From Gilliamella sp. wkB108 (GTDB lineage Bacteria; Pseudomonadota; Gammaproteobacteria; Enterobacterales; Orbaceae), in contig NZ_LZGM01000007.1 in NCBI RefSeq assembly GCF_001690195.1, forward strand, positions 1 through 64,000: DNA of 64,000 nt, read 5' to 3'. The translations under genes and the position numbers were made by a program. A model generated the notes under the pieces. The model was not told where the DNA came from, did not search any database, and saw nothing but the letters and a program-made list of their open reading frames with translations. Shown piece after piece: positions 18,776 through 29,344 of the stretch (positions are counted from its first letter, which is position 1; every line of letters begins with the position of its first letter).

Positions 18776-20734
18776 ATGAACAAAAATAAGTTAACTTTAA
18801 CCTGCCTAACCCTATTAATTTCTGGTTCACTTAATGCAGCAACTGTCGATTTAAGAGTTATTGAAACAACAGATTTACATGGCAACATGATGAATTTTGA
18901 CTACTTTCAAGATCAATATGTTGATACCTTTGGATTAGTGAAAACAGCAAATTTAATTCATCAAGCCAGAAGTGAAGTTAAAAATAGTGTTCTTGTCGAT
19001 AATGGGGATATTATTCAAGGTAGTCCTATGGCAGATTATGCAGTAAATAAAGGACTATCTAAAGGGGATATTCATCCTGTTTTTAAAGCAATGAATACAC
19101 TTAATTACGTTGTAGGCAATTTAGGTAATCATGAGTTTAACTTTGGTTTAGACTTCTTACAAAAAAGCATAGCTGGTGCTAAATATCCTTATATCAATGC
19201 CAATGTTTATGATGCTAAAACCGATAAACCTTATTTCAAACAATACCTCATTGTTGATACTCCTGTTATAGATAGAGACGGCAAACAGCAGACAATCAAA
19301 ATTGGTTATATTGGCTTTGTACCTCCACAAATTATGTTATGGGATAAACTAAACCTTGACGGTAAAGTAACGGTAAAAGATATTACTGAAACCGCCCAAA
19401 AACTTGTTCCTGAGATGAAAAAACAAGGGGCAAATGTCATTATTGCGATTCCTCATTCTGGTGTTTCAGCCGATCCCTACAAAGCCTTAGCCGAAAATTC
19501 AGTCTACTATTTAAGTCAAATCAAAGGGATTGATGCCATTATGTTTGGACATTCTCACGGTGTATTCCCTAGTGACAACTTTAAATCATTACCCAATACG
19601 GACTTGCAAACCGGTAAAATCAACAATGTTCCTGCGGTCATGCCCGGTCAATGGGGAAGTCATCTTGGTGTGGTTGATTTAGTCCTTGACGGAGATAAAT
19701 CAAATTGGCAAGTCACAGCGGGTAAATCTCAAGCTCGCCCAATTTTTGATGCTAAAAACAAAAAAGCCCTTATTGATGCTGACCAAAATATGACACAAAT
19801 TTTAAAAGAAGATCATCAAGCAACTCGTGAATTTGTGGGTAAGCCGATTGGTAAAGTCTCAACCGATATTAATAGTTATTTAGCATTGGTTGAAGATACT
19901 TCTGCTTTACAAATTATTAGTGATGCCCAAATGGATTATGTCAAACACTTTGTCCAAGGAGATCCAGATCTTGATGACCTACCAGTGTTATCAGCTATTG
20001 CCCCATTTAAAGCTGGTGGAAGGAAAAATGATCCAAGTGCCTTTGTCGATGTCAAAAAAGGCGATCTTACCTTCCGTAATGCTGCTGATATCTATCTCTA
20101 CCCTAATATACTATCAGCAGTAAAAATCACAGGACAAGAGGTAAAAGAGTGGCTTGAATGCTCGGCTGGCGTCTATAATCAAATCGATATTCATTCGTCA
20201 CAACCACAATACCTCATCAATTGGGATAAATTTAGAACCTATAATTTTGATACTATTGACGGTGTCAATTACCAAATTGATATAACCCAACCGCCACGTT
20301 ATGACGGAAACTGTCAATTAATCAATCCTAATGCTGAAAGAATAAAAGATCTCACTTATCAACAAAAACCGATTGATCCAAAGCAAGCGTTTCTTATTGC
20401 CACAAATAACTATCGCGCCTACACCGGAATATTTCCCGGTACAGGAGAAAAAAATGTGAAATTTAATTCACCGGATGATATGAGAGTGATTCTTTCCGCT
20501 TATATAACAAATACGACGAAGAAACAAGGGGCAGTCAATGTGACAGTTGATAATAACTGGCAGATTGCACCAATTAAGAGTGCTACAAAATTAGACATTC
20601 GCTTTGAATCATCACCGAGTGATGAAGCAAAAGCATTTATTGGGAAACATTCACATTATCCAATAAGCTATATAGACAAAGACCAGATAGGTTTTGGGGT
20701 ATATCGTCTCAACTTACAGTCGCCCGTTAAATAA
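18776..20734 (+). CDS. cpdB: CpdB periplasmic 2',3'-cyclic-nucleotide phosphodiesterase/3'-nucleotidase
   Basis: 652 residues, as in E. coli CpdB (647). A Sec signal peptide occupies about residues 1-21 ([14 protein letters not shown]). The calcineurin-like metallophosphatase domain covers about 25-330, with [36 protein letters not shown] and GHSHGVFP. The 5'-nucleotidase C-terminal domain covers about 350-600. It opens 2',3'-cyclic nucleotides from RNA breakdown and removes the 3'-phosphate, yielding nucleosides for NupG. It lies between add and cdd with gaps of only 28 and 29 bp, so these three are almost certainly co-transcribed. Confidence 0.95.
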   Translation: MNKNKLTLTCLTLLISGSLNAATVDLRVIETTDLHGNMMNFDYFQDQYVDTFGLVKTANLIHQARSEVKNSVLVDNGDIIQGSPMADYAVNKGLSKGDIHPVFKAMNTLNYVVGNLGNHEFNFGLDFLQKSIAGAKYPYINANVYDAKTDKPYFKQYLIVDTPVIDRDGKQQTIKIGYIGFVPPQIMLWDKLNLDGKVTVKDITETAQKLVPEMKKQGANVIIAIPHSGVSADPYKALAENSVYYLSQIKGIDAIMFGHSHGVFPSDNFKSLPNTDLQTGKINNVPAVMPGQWGSHLGVVDLVLDGDKSNWQVTAGKSQARPIFDAKNKKALIDADQNMTQILKEDHQATREFVGKPIGKVSTDINSYLALVEDTSALQIISDAQMDYVKHFVQGDPDLDDLPVLSAIAPFKAGGRKNDPSAFVDVKKGDLTFRNAADIYLYPNILSAVKITGQEVKEWLECSAGVYNQIDIHSSQPQYLINWDKFRTYNFDTIDGVNYQIDITQPPRYDGNCQLINPNAERIKDLTYQQKPIDPKQAFLIATNNYRAYTGIFPGTGEKNVKFNSPDDMRVILSAYITNTTKKQGAVNVTVDNNWQIAPIKSATKLDIRFESSPSDEAKAFIGKHSHYPISYIDKDQIGFGVYRLNLQSPVK

Positions 20735-20751
20735 TGTCATTAATAACCTAA

Positions 20752-21159
<408 letters not shown>

Positions 21160-21336
21160 TTGACGGCACGAACCAACAGTAAACTAGAAACATAAACCAA
21201 TACAACCAGTTAAGTTACTTATGTTATCTATATGATAAATAACGTATATCACAATTGGCAAAACGGTATTTTAATAATTTATATATAATTTTAGCTATAT
21301 ATAGACAAAAGAGATTAATTTTAAGAGAGAATTATA

Positions 21337-22638
21337 ATGAGATTTGTAGATATTATTGAAAAAAAACGCGACGGAAAAGCCTTATCAACAGAAGAAATTC
21401 AATTTTTTATTACCAACTACACCAATGGCACTATTCCTGATTATCAAGTAAGTGCTTTACTTATGGCTATCTATTTCCAAGGCATGACCTCAAAAGAGTG
21501 TGCTGACTTAACGCAAGCAATGATGTACTCAGGTGATACCGTTGATTTATCATCGATCAAAGGCATCAAAGTTGATAAACATTCAACTGGCGGCGTTGGT
21601 GATACCACTACTTTAGTTCTTGCACCATTAGTTGCTGCTTTAGATATTCCTGTTGCTAAAATGTCAGGACGTGGTCTTGGGCATACTGGCGGTACCAATG
21701 ATAAATTTGAGTCAATTCCAGGATTTAAAATTGAGTTAGATAAACAAGATTTTATTAATCAAGTTAATCAAAAAGGTGTCGCTGTAATTGGTCAATCAGG
21801 TAACTTAACACCTGCGGATAAAAAGCTATACTCCTTACGTGATGTAACCGGTTCGGTTAACTCAATTCCATTAATCGCCAGCTCAATTATGAGCAAAAAA
21901 TTAGCTGCTGGTGCTGACGCAATTGTTTTAGATGTCAAAACGGGCGACGGTGCATTAATGAAAAATATGGCTGACTCTGAAAAACTTGCTCATGAAATGG
22001 TGAACATTGGTAATCAAATTGGCCGAAGAACGATGGCAATCATCTCCGATATGTCCCAACCTCTTGGATTTGCTATTGGTAATGCGTTAGAAGTTAAAGA
22101 AGCAATTGATACATTAAGAGGTCAAGGTCCGGCTGATTTAACCGAACTTGTATTAACCTTAGGTAGCCAAATGGTGGTACTTGCTAACAAAGCGAAAACA
22201 CTTGATGAAGCCAGAGAAAAACTGCAAGCAGCTATTAAAAATGGACAAGCTATCGAAAAATTTAAAACGCTGATTGAGGCTCAAGGGGGAGATAGTTCCA
22301 TTGTTGATCACCCTGAAAAACTTGCCAGCGCGCCTTATCAAATTGAATTACCTGCTCTGCAATCAGGTTATGTGACTAAAATCATAGCGGATCAAATCGG
22401 CATCGCAGCTATGCAACTAGGTGCTGGACGTGCAACCAAAGAAGACATCATAGATCCTGCTGTTGGTATTGTATTACATAAAAAAGTGGGGGATAAAGTC
22501 ACTAAAGGTGAATCGCTATTAACTATTCATGCAAATAAAGATAAACTTGATGATATTAAACAAAAACTCTATGACAATATCATGATTGGAGAAAGTGCTA
22601 AACAACCTCAGCTTATTTATAAAGTAATCACTGAGTAG
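21337..22638 (+). CDS. pdp: Pyrimidine-nucleoside phosphorylase, Firmicute Pdp-type
   Basis: 433 residues. It phosphorolyses uridine, deoxyuridine and thymidine to base and pentose 1-phosphate. It is much closer to Bacillus Pdp (about 433) than to E. coli DeoA (440): [73 protein letters not shown] and [12 protein letters not shown] all follow the Bacillus form. The glycine-rich KHSTGGVGD loop binds phosphate. The ribosome binding site AGAGAGAA is good. Between cdd and pdp lies 177 bp without a gene. ushA follows after 24 bp. Confidence 0.95.
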   Translation: MRFVDIIEKKRDGKALSTEEIQFFITNYTNGTIPDYQVSALLMAIYFQGMTSKECADLTQAMMYSGDTVDLSSIKGIKVDKHSTGGVGDTTTLVLAPLVAALDIPVAKMSGRGLGHTGGTNDKFESIPGFKIELDKQDFINQVNQKGVAVIGQSGNLTPADKKLYSLRDVTGSVNSIPLIASSIMSKKLAAGADAIVLDVKTGDGALMKNMADSEKLAHEMVNIGNQIGRRTMAIISDMSQPLGFAIGNALEVKEAIDTLRGQGPADLTELVLTLGSQMVVLANKAKTLDEAREKLQAAIKNGQAIEKFKTLIEAQGGDSSIVDHPEKLASAPYQIELPALQSGYVTKIIADQIGIAAMQLGAGRATKEDIIDPAVGIVLHKKVGDKVTKGESLLTIHANKDKLDDIKQKLYDNIMIGESAKQPQLIYKVITE

Positions 22639-22662
22639 CAATTTAAGGATTTAGGAGACACC

Positions 22663-24348
22663 ATGTATCATTTTAATCTTAAAAAGAATTTGTCATTGCT
22701 TGTTTGCTTGAGTCTATTTTCAGCTTCCTCAATAGCTGGAGTTTCAACCAAAAACTCAACTGCGACAGCTTGGGAAAAAAATAAACCCTACCAAATTACT
22801 ATTTTACATACTAACGATCATCATGGTCGTTTTTGGCAAAATGATATTGGAGAATATGGACTTTCAGCACAAAAAACAGTTGTAGATCAAATTCGCCAAG
22901 AAGTCACCGCCCAAGGTGGCAAATTACTGTTACTATCCGGCGGAGATATTAATACTGGTGTTCCTGAATCCGATGTGTTACAAGCAAAACCCGATTTTAT
23001 CGGAATGAGTGAAATCGGTTATGATGCAATGGCGGTAGGTAATCATGAATTTGATCATCCGCTACCCGTCATTCGTGAACAACAAAAATGGGCTACATTC
23101 CCTTTCTTATCAGCCAATACTTACTTCAAAGATAGTAATAATCGTGTCTTTGATGCTTATAGAGTATTTAATTTAAATGGCGTTAAGATAGCTGTTTTTG
23201 GTTTAACAACTGACGATACGATTTTTCTGGCTTCACCTAAAAATACCGATGGCATCGAGTTTCGTAAACCATTACCCGAAGCTGAAAAAGTGATAGCACA
23301 ATTAAAAGCCAATGAAAACCCTGATGTGATCATTGCCGTTACCCATATGGGGCATTATGAAAATGGCGAACATGGTTCAATGGCGCCGGGTGATGTCGAA
23401 TTAGCCCGAGGATTACCCGCGGGAGATTTAAATATGATAGTTGGTGGACATTCCCAAAATCCAGTTTGCATGGCAAGTTCCAATAAACGAATTACTGAAT
23501 ATGTACCGGGTACACCTTGTGCGCCGGATCAACAAAATGGAACTTGGATTGTTCAAGCGCATGAATGGGGTAAATATGTCGGTAGAGCCGATTTCATCTT
23601 TTTAAATGGAACGCTGACCTTACAAAATTACCAATTAATTCCAATCAATTTGAAAAAAGAAGTCGATAATGGTAATGGTACTAAGCGGTTAGAATATTAC
23701 ACCCAAGAGATCCCCCAAAATAAACAACTATTAGAGCATTTGAAACCTTACCAAGAGCAAGGTAAACAACAGTTACTGGTCAAAAGTGGAGAATTAACCG
23801 GTCGTCTTGAAGGTGATCGAAATGTTGTTAGATATCAACAAAGTAATATGGGGCAATTCTTGCTCAGTGCCTTTGTTGAAAAAACTAATGCCGATATTGG
23901 CATAATGTCAGGTGGAATGATTCGCGATTCTTTAATAGAGGGCAATATTACTTATCGCGATATATTAAAAGTCGAACCTTTTGGTAATAGTGTTGTCTAT
24001 TTTGATTTAACTGGTGCGCAATTAATTGATTATTTAAATGTAGCTATAAGTAAAAAACCGGGTTCGGGTGCTTATGCACACTTTAAAAATCTCACCATAA
24101 CCAAAGTTGGTGATAAAATAGCTGAAGTAAAAATTAATAATGAACCGCTCGATTTACAAAAGAGCTATCGCATAGCCACATTAGATTTTTTAGCTGCGGG
24201 AGGAGACGGATACCCAGTAACCAATACCTTATCAACTTATGTTGATACCGGTTATCGAGATGCAGATGCAGTTAAACAATATTTTGAGGCACACACGCCA
24301 ATTAATGCATCTGAATATGAGCCAGTACCATTTATTTTCGATAATTAA
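22663..24348 (+). CDS. ushA: UshA periplasmic 5'-nucleotidase/UDP-sugar hydrolase
   Basis: 561 residues, close to E. coli UshA (550). A signal peptide covers about residues 1-25 (LSLLVCLSLFSASSIAG). The metallophosphatase domain carries HTNDHHGRFWQND, LSGGDINTGVPESD, GNHEFDHP and GGHSQNPVC. The C-terminal substrate domain carries GGMIRDSL and TGGDGYP-like AGGDGYP. It hydrolyses 5'-nucleotides and UDP-sugars in the periplasm, the 5' counterpart of CpdB. Placing both nucleotidases in the nucleoside cluster, away from their separate E. coli loci, makes a complete scavenging route. It ends the run, followed by a terminator. Confidence 0.95.
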   Translation: MYHFNLKKNLSLLVCLSLFSASSIAGVSTKNSTATAWEKNKPYQITILHTNDHHGRFWQNDIGEYGLSAQKTVVDQIRQEVTAQGGKLLLLSGGDINTGVPESDVLQAKPDFIGMSEIGYDAMAVGNHEFDHPLPVIREQQKWATFPFLSANTYFKDSNNRVFDAYRVFNLNGVKIAVFGLTTDDTIFLASPKNTDGIEFRKPLPEAEKVIAQLKANENPDVIIAVTHMGHYENGEHGSMAPGDVELARGLPAGDLNMIVGGHSQNPVCMASSNKRITEYVPGTPCAPDQQNGTWIVQAHEWGKYVGRADFIFLNGTLTLQNYQLIPINLKKEVDNGNGTKRLEYYTQEIPQNKQLLEHLKPYQEQGKQQLLVKSGELTGRLEGDRNVVRYQQSNMGQFLLSAFVEKTNADIGIMSGGMIRDSLIEGNITYRDILKVEPFGNSVVYFDLTGAQLIDYLNVAISKKPGSGAYAHFKNLTITKVGDKIAEVKINNEPLDLQKSYRIATLDFLAAGGDGYPVTNTLSTYVDTGYRDADAVKQYFEAHTPINASEYEPVPFIFDN

Positions 24349-24420
24349 CGGTTTTAATTGTTAAAAAAGATTTAAGATTTTCCAAACATAAATGGAAACC
24401 AAGAGTGTAAAGCTCTGGAT

Positions 24421-24460
24421 AAAAGAGATAAATTAAATCTATTTTTTATCTCTTTTTGTT
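24421..24460 (+). terminator. Rho-independent terminator after ushA
   Basis: Stem AAAAGAGATAAA (24421-24432) with TTTATCTCTTTT (24445-24456), perfect over 12 bp, followed by TGTTT. It separates the nucleoside run from yjjI-yjjW. Confidence 0.8.
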
Positions 24461-24525
24461 TACAAACCTAATGAATTTAAGTTTAAAATAATTCATCGAT
24501 ATTTGCTGTTAGCACTGAGGTTATT

Positions 24526-26073
24526 ATGAACATGACAGAATTTCAAAGCGATTGTTATAAAATCGTCACCGATCCCAATTTATCCCCTAAGCAAAAAGCC
24601 AATTTACTCGCCTTAGCCGCTGAAAATAATTTGCCTTATGTGGAGCTTGATAGCGACACAGAAAAAGCCTTAAATGAACGAGTCATTTGTGATATGTACG
24701 AAGGACATGCTCCCTACAAACCTCGTTATGTTTTACCCGATTATGCTAAATTGCTAAAACAGGGTTCTAAATGGTTAGAACTTAAGCCAGCGAAAACCTT
24801 TGATGATGCCATAAATATGCTGACGATTGCTTATCATCATGTTCCATCTGTCACAAGTATGCCCGTTTATTTAGGCTGTTTAGATGAATTATTACTCCCT
24901 TATGTTGGTGATCTTAGTGAAAATGAACTCTATGATCGCTTAAAACATTTTTGGATCATGCTCGATCGTAATTTACCTGATGCCTTTATGCATGCCAATA
25001 TTGGACCGACAGATAACATTATTTGTCGATTAGTGTTACGCGTTGATAAAGAACTCAAGCAAGTAGCACCGAATTTAACATTTATATACGATGAAAATCT
25101 AACACCTGAACCTTTATTATCATTAGCCATTGGTAATATTTGTGAAACCGCTAAACCTCATATTGCCAATAATCAGATGATCAAAAAAGATTTTGATGAT
25201 AAAGGCTATGGTGTAGTAAGTTGCTATAACTCTTTGCCTGTTGCTGGAGGCGGAAGCACGCTTTCTCGAATCAATCTAAAAGAAGTGGCACTACGAAGTA
25301 AAAATATTGATGATTTTTTACAAAACACTCTCCCCTATTATTGTCAGCTACAATTAAAGTTGATCCAAGCAAGATCTAACTTTCTCTATGAAAAATCTAA
25401 CTTTTTTAATAGTAGTTTTTTGGTTAAAGAAGGATTAATTGATGCGAATCGATTCGCGCCAATGTTCGGGGTTTATGCCATGGCTGAAGCAGTCAATATT
25501 TTACAAGAAAAAACAAACCTTGCCGGACGTTATGGACAAGACGAAGATGCCAATGAACTTGCTTTAACCATTTCTAAGCAACTGGCTCAATTTGTTGATA
25601 ACCATACAATTAAACATGCTTGGAAAGGTAAAGCTATGTTACATGCCCAATCAGGAATTAGCACCGATCGAGGAACCACGCCCGGATTGAGAATTCCTTA
25701 TGGACATGAACCAGATCCAGTCAGTCATATTATGGCTTTATTCAAACATCATAAATATTATAGCTCTGGTATAAGCGACATCTTAACCATAGATCAAACT
25801 ATCGTAAATAACCAATCAGCCTTGCAACAAATTTGTAAAGCGGCCTTCCAATATGGTTTTCGGGAATTCACTGCCAATATCAGCGGTAATGATCTGGTGC
25901 GTGTAACTGGTTATATGGTGAGATTATCAGATATTGCTAAATATAAACAAGAAGGTTCCCGAATTAATACGACCTTTTTAGGTAGTGAAGCAGCGGATGA
26001 TACTGAAGGTAATAGCTATTTATGCCGAACACCGAGAGTAATTAGTCATGAGCAAGTCATGGGCAATCGTTAA
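24526..26073 (+). CDS. yjjI: YjjI-type glycyl radical enzyme of unknown reaction
   Basis: 515 residues, same length as E. coli YjjI (516). The glycyl radical motif RVTGYMVRL places the radical Gly at about residue 462. The thiyl cysteine is probably C233 in VVSCYNSLP. The C-terminal tail SDIAKYKQEGSRINTTFLG and PRVISHEQ matches YjjI. Glycyl radical enzymes work under anoxia and need an activase, supplied by yjjW, which overlaps the end of this gene by 26 bp. The reaction of YjjI is not established to my knowledge. In E. coli yjjI-yjjW sit beside deoC. Here they follow the whole nucleoside cluster, so a role in deoxyribose or nucleoside breakdown is a reasonable inference. Confidence 0.93.
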   Translation: MNMTEFQSDCYKIVTDPNLSPKQKANLLALAAENNLPYVELDSDTEKALNERVICDMYEGHAPYKPRYVLPDYAKLLKQGSKWLELKPAKTFDDAINMLTIAYHHVPSVTSMPVYLGCLDELLLPYVGDLSENELYDRLKHFWIMLDRNLPDAFMHANIGPTDNIICRLVLRVDKELKQVAPNLTFIYDENLTPEPLLSLAIGNICETAKPHIANNQMIKKDFDDKGYGVVSCYNSLPVAGGGSTLSRINLKEVALRSKNIDDFLQNTLPYYCQLQLKLIQARSNFLYEKSNFFNSSFLVKEGLIDANRFAPMFGVYAMAEAVNILQEKTNLAGRYGQDEDANELALTISKQLAQFVDNHTIKHAWKGKAMLHAQSGISTDRGTTPGLRIPYGHEPDPVSHIMALFKHHKYYSSGISDILTIDQTIVNNQSALQQICKAAFQYGFREFTANISGNDLVRVTGYMVRLSDIAKYKQEGSRINTTFLGSEAADDTEGNSYLCRTPRVISHEQVMGNR

Positions 26074-26914
26074 TAAGCTCTTACCTTTCTCTTGTGTTGA
26101 CGGGCCGGGAAACCGTTTAGTTATTTTTTTACAAGGATGTAATTTTCGCTGTTTAAATTGCCATAATCCCTACACGATATCATTATGCCGAAATTGTGGA
26201 CATTGTGTTGAGCAATGTCCTCATCAAGCATTACTTTTCCGAAATCATCAGGTGATCTGGCAATCATCAATTTGTGAACAGTGTGATACTTGTATTAATT
26301 CATGCCAATATCAATCAATACCAATGACTTACCAATATAGTGTTGATGATATTTTACAAACTATCCGCAAATACCTCCCCTTTCTTAATGGCATTACCTT
26401 TAGTGGTGGGGAAGCGACCTTACAGCTACCTTTTATTCAATCGCTATTTGACCAGATAAAACAATCTGATGATTTAAAGCATCTTACTTGTTTTATCGAC
26501 AGCAACGGTTATTTATCGCAAAAAGGTTGGCAAAAAGTAGAAAACGTTATGGATGGGGCAATGATTGATCTTAAAGCATGGAATAGTAGTGTTCACAAAA
26601 AATTAACCGGACGCGACAATCAACGAGTTAAGGAAACCATTCAATATCTAGCCAAGGTTAACAAATTATACGAAGTTAGATTTTTACTTATTCCCCAGCA
26701 AACCGATCTACAAAACAATGCTGAAAATATCGCTAAATTTTTGATAGCGTTAGATCCTAAAATACGGATTCGTATCAATGCCTTTCATAATCATGGAGTT
26801 CACGGAGTGGCAAAACAGTGGCCAGCCGCGACTCAACAGCAAGTTGAGATTTTTGCCAATGAATTAAAACAGTATGGTTTACAGCAGATAACCACACCAA
26901 CTATTTATCTATAA
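26048..26914 (+). CDS. yjjW: YjjW glycyl-radical enzyme activase (radical SAM)
   Basis: 288 residues. The radical-SAM [4Fe-4S] motif CNFRCLNC gives cysteines 31, 35 and 38. Two ferredoxin-type clusters follow: C47, C50, C53, C57 and C76, C79, C82, C86. The SAM-binding GG motif is in GITFSGGEATLQ. This arrangement is that of glycyl radical activases with an extra ferredoxin insert. It starts inside yjjI (26-bp overlap), which suggests translational coupling with its target enzyme. No terminator is obvious in the following 150 bp. Confidence 0.93.
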   Translation: MSKSWAIVNKLLPFSCVDGPGNRLVIFLQGCNFRCLNCHNPYTISLCRNCGHCVEQCPHQALLFRNHQVIWQSSICEQCDTCINSCQYQSIPMTYQYSVDDILQTIRKYLPFLNGITFSGGEATLQLPFIQSLFDQIKQSDDLKHLTCFIDSNGYLSQKGWQKVENVMDGAMIDLKAWNSSVHKKLTGRDNQRVKETIQYLAKVNKLYEVRFLLIPQQTDLQNNAENIAKFLIALDPKIRIRINAFHNHGVHGVAKQWPAATQQQVEIFANELKQYGLQQITTPTIYL

Positions 26915-27082
26915 TCTATAACCTATAATCTCTAAATCCTCTTAAAAATTTAACCGCTTGCATTTTGCGATTTTAGTTCACTTTATGACATCACTCCAAA
27001 AACAATCGCTACACCTATAAATTAACTCATTGTTATTAAATTAATAATTTTGTAATTATTGTTTTTTATCAAATAATCAATT

Positions 27083-27101
27083 GTAAATGATTATCATTTA
27101 G
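27083..27101 (+). promoter_or_regulatory. Predicted Fur box upstream of the siderophore receptor
   Basis: The 19 bases are centred on the perfect arms AAATGAT (27085-27091) and ATCATTT (27093-27099). The core AATGAT-N-ATCATT equals the centre of the Fur consensus. It ends about 42 bp before the receptor ATG, in a region that should contain the promoter. Iron repression is therefore likely. Confidence 0.75.
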
Positions 27102-27142
27102 TTTAAACTGCGCAAGATTTAATCAAATTGAGAGGGGCTAAA

Positions 27143-29344
27143 ATGTCTATATCGCCATTAAAATTTAGTAAGATTTCAGCATTAATAGTACTAGCCATAT
27201 TTGTTAATCCTGCTGTTGCAGAAGAAACAGTAGATGATTCAGCAAATAATACCGATACCATATATGTGGAAGGTAAAACTGAATATGCCACAGGCCGAGT
27301 CAAAGGTATTGTAGCAACACGAAGTATGTTAGCGACGAAAAGTGATATTCCATTAATTAAAACACCTCAATCGGTTTCTGTCATTACGCGCGATCAAATG
27401 GATCTGCAAAATGCCGCATCAGTTTCGCAAGCGTTGCGTTATACACCCGGTGTATTTACCGAATATCGTGGTGATTCAAATAGAGCGGATGAAGTAAGAG
27501 TTAGAGGTTTTGGTTATGCGTCACGTTATTTAGATGGGCTTAATTACTCTGGAACATTAAACTCTCGTAATGTCGCTCTAAATCCTTGGTTACTTGAACG
27601 GGTTGAAGTAATCAAAGGACCATCATCAGCATTATATGGTCAATCCTCTCCTGCAGGGTTAATTGGGATGACCAGTAAACGCCCAACAGCTGAAACGATT
27701 CGTCATGTACAAGTTCGCGCTGGTAACCAACGTTTACGTGAAGCGGCGTTCGATTTTGGTGGGGCTATAACCGATAATGTATTATTCCGCCTAAATGGTA
27801 TTGGTACAGAACGTGATGCCCAACCTAAATTTGTGCGAGAAGAAAGTATTGCTATTGCTCCAGCACTAACTTGGATGCCATCAGAAAATACTACTTTTAC
27901 CTTATTAACTAACTATCAAAAAGATCCTGATGCAAACGAACGTAACTTCTTACCTAAACGTGGCACTGTTGATAAAAGTCATGGTAAAATCCCCTATGAT
28001 TTTGCCGTTAGTGATCCTAATTTCTTTGACTCTTGGCGTGAACAATATTCTGTAGGGTATGCTTTGGATCATGATTTTAATGATAATCTCACCTTCAGGC
28101 AAAATTTACGCTACACTAAAAATACTCAACGATTTAAATATATGTTATACACTTATGATGATAAGTCTAATACTAGCATCCACCGTAGACCACAAACAGA
28201 ACATATTAATAACAAAGAATTAACTATGGATAATCGTCTTGAATCATTATTTGATACTGGTATAGTGACACATAATGCTACTTTAGGCTTCGATTATAAA
28301 TGGAATCGCGATGATTCTCAGTTAAATCGCATTGATCCCGAGCATAGAGATTACGTTATTGACTGGAAACACCCGCGTTATCATATTTCTGTTCCTAAAG
28401 CTGGCGATAAATTTACAGCTCAAAATGATAATTTACAAGCATTAAAACAAATTGGCATTTATCTACAAGATCAACTTGAAATAGATAAATGGAATATTTT
28501 ATTAGCCGGACGTTATGATAAATCAAAAGTAAATATCAAAAATCGTCTTGCAACTGGTAAAGATAAACGAACAGCAATTGACGATAATGCTTTTACTACA
28601 CGTGTAGGGATATTATACGCTTTCGATAATGGTATATCGCCATATGTTAGTTACAGTACTTCATTCCAACCTAATGCTAGTCTTGATATTAATAAGAAAG
28701 CATTTAAACCATCTAAATCAGCTCAAATTGAAACTGGGATAAAATATCAAATTCCAAATAGTAAAACCTTATTAACTGCAGCCATATATCATCTGAATGA
28801 AAAAGATGTGTTAACCTATGATAGTTCTGTTGGAAAATATGGGTGGAATGTACAAACAGGTAAAGTACGTTCTCAAGGCTTTGAATTTGAAGCACATTCT
28901 GAATTAACACCTAATATAGACTTAATAGCTTCTTATAGTTATGCTGATACTGAATACAAAAAAACAACAGTAGTTGGTCTAAAAGGAAATCCTATTGAGC
29001 AGACACCTAAGCATCAAGTATCTTTATGGGGTGATTATAAATTTATCGATGGCGCACTGAATGGATTATCCAGTGGTTTTGGTATACGTCATACGGGTAG
29101 TTCTAGTGGCTTTGAAAATAATAATAGTCATAGATATCGTTTTGCCGTATCTTCCTATACATTATATGACTGGACTTTGCGCTATGATTTATCTGCTAAA
29201 ATGCCAAGTATGAAAGGATTATCTTTGCAAGTTAATGCTAATAATTTATTTAACAAACATTATGTTTCCTCATGTGCAGGTGAATCAGCATGTTTCTATG
29301 GGGTAGAACGTCAATTTTCAGCTGTTTTAAATTATGATTGGTAA
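27143..29344 (+). CDS. TonB-dependent siderophore receptor
   Basis: 733 residues from the ATG at 27143, which has GAGAGGGG just upstream; an in-frame TTG at 27128 overlaps that ribosome binding site and is unlikely. A signal peptide ends near AVAEE (about residue 26). The plug domain begins near TPQSVSVITRDQMDLQNA, with RVRGFGYASRYLDGL and ERVEVIKGPSSALYGQSSPAG, typical of siderophore receptors of the FhuA/FoxA class. The beta-barrel ends in YDW, an outer-membrane C-terminal aromatic. The ligand cannot be told from sequence. The Fes-like esterase downstream, overlapping by 11 bp, hints at a catecholate or another ester siderophore. A Fur box lies upstream. Confidence 0.92.
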   Translation: MSISPLKFSKISALIVLAIFVNPAVAEETVDDSANNTDTIYVEGKTEYATGRVKGIVATRSMLATKSDIPLIKTPQSVSVITRDQMDLQNAASVSQALRYTPGVFTEYRGDSNRADEVRVRGFGYASRYLDGLNYSGTLNSRNVALNPWLLERVEVIKGPSSALYGQSSPAGLIGMTSKRPTAETIRHVQVRAGNQRLREAAFDFGGAITDNVLFRLNGIGTERDAQPKFVREESIAIAPALTWMPSENTTFTLLTNYQKDPDANERNFLPKRGTVDKSHGKIPYDFAVSDPNFFDSWREQYSVGYALDHDFNDNLTFRQNLRYTKNTQRFKYMLYTYDDKSNTSIHRRPQTEHINNKELTMDNRLESLFDTGIVTHNATLGFDYKWNRDDSQLNRIDPEHRDYVIDWKHPRYHISVPKAGDKFTAQNDNLQALKQIGIYLQDQLEIDKWNILLAGRYDKSKVNIKNRLATGKDKRTAIDDNAFTTRVGILYAFDNGISPYVSYSTSFQPNASLDINKKAFKPSKSAQIETGIKYQIPNSKTLLTAAIYHLNEKDVLTYDSSVGKYGWNVQTGKVRSQGFEFEAHSELTPNIDLIASYSYADTEYKKTTVVGLKGNPIEQTPKHQVSLWGDYKFIDGALNGLSSGFGIRHTGSSSGFENNNSHRYRFAVSSYTLYDWTLRYDLSAKMPSMKGLSLQVNANNLFNKHYVSSCAGESACFYGVERQFSAVLNYDW

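Noticed and set aside
21220-21270. CRP site upstream of pdp
   Set aside because: ATATCACAATT is a fair right half, but the left half does not match, so I did not call it.
27128-27142. TTG start for the siderophore receptor
   Set aside because: The TTG precedes and overlaps the ribosome binding site of the ATG at 27143, and the signal peptide fits the ATG better.
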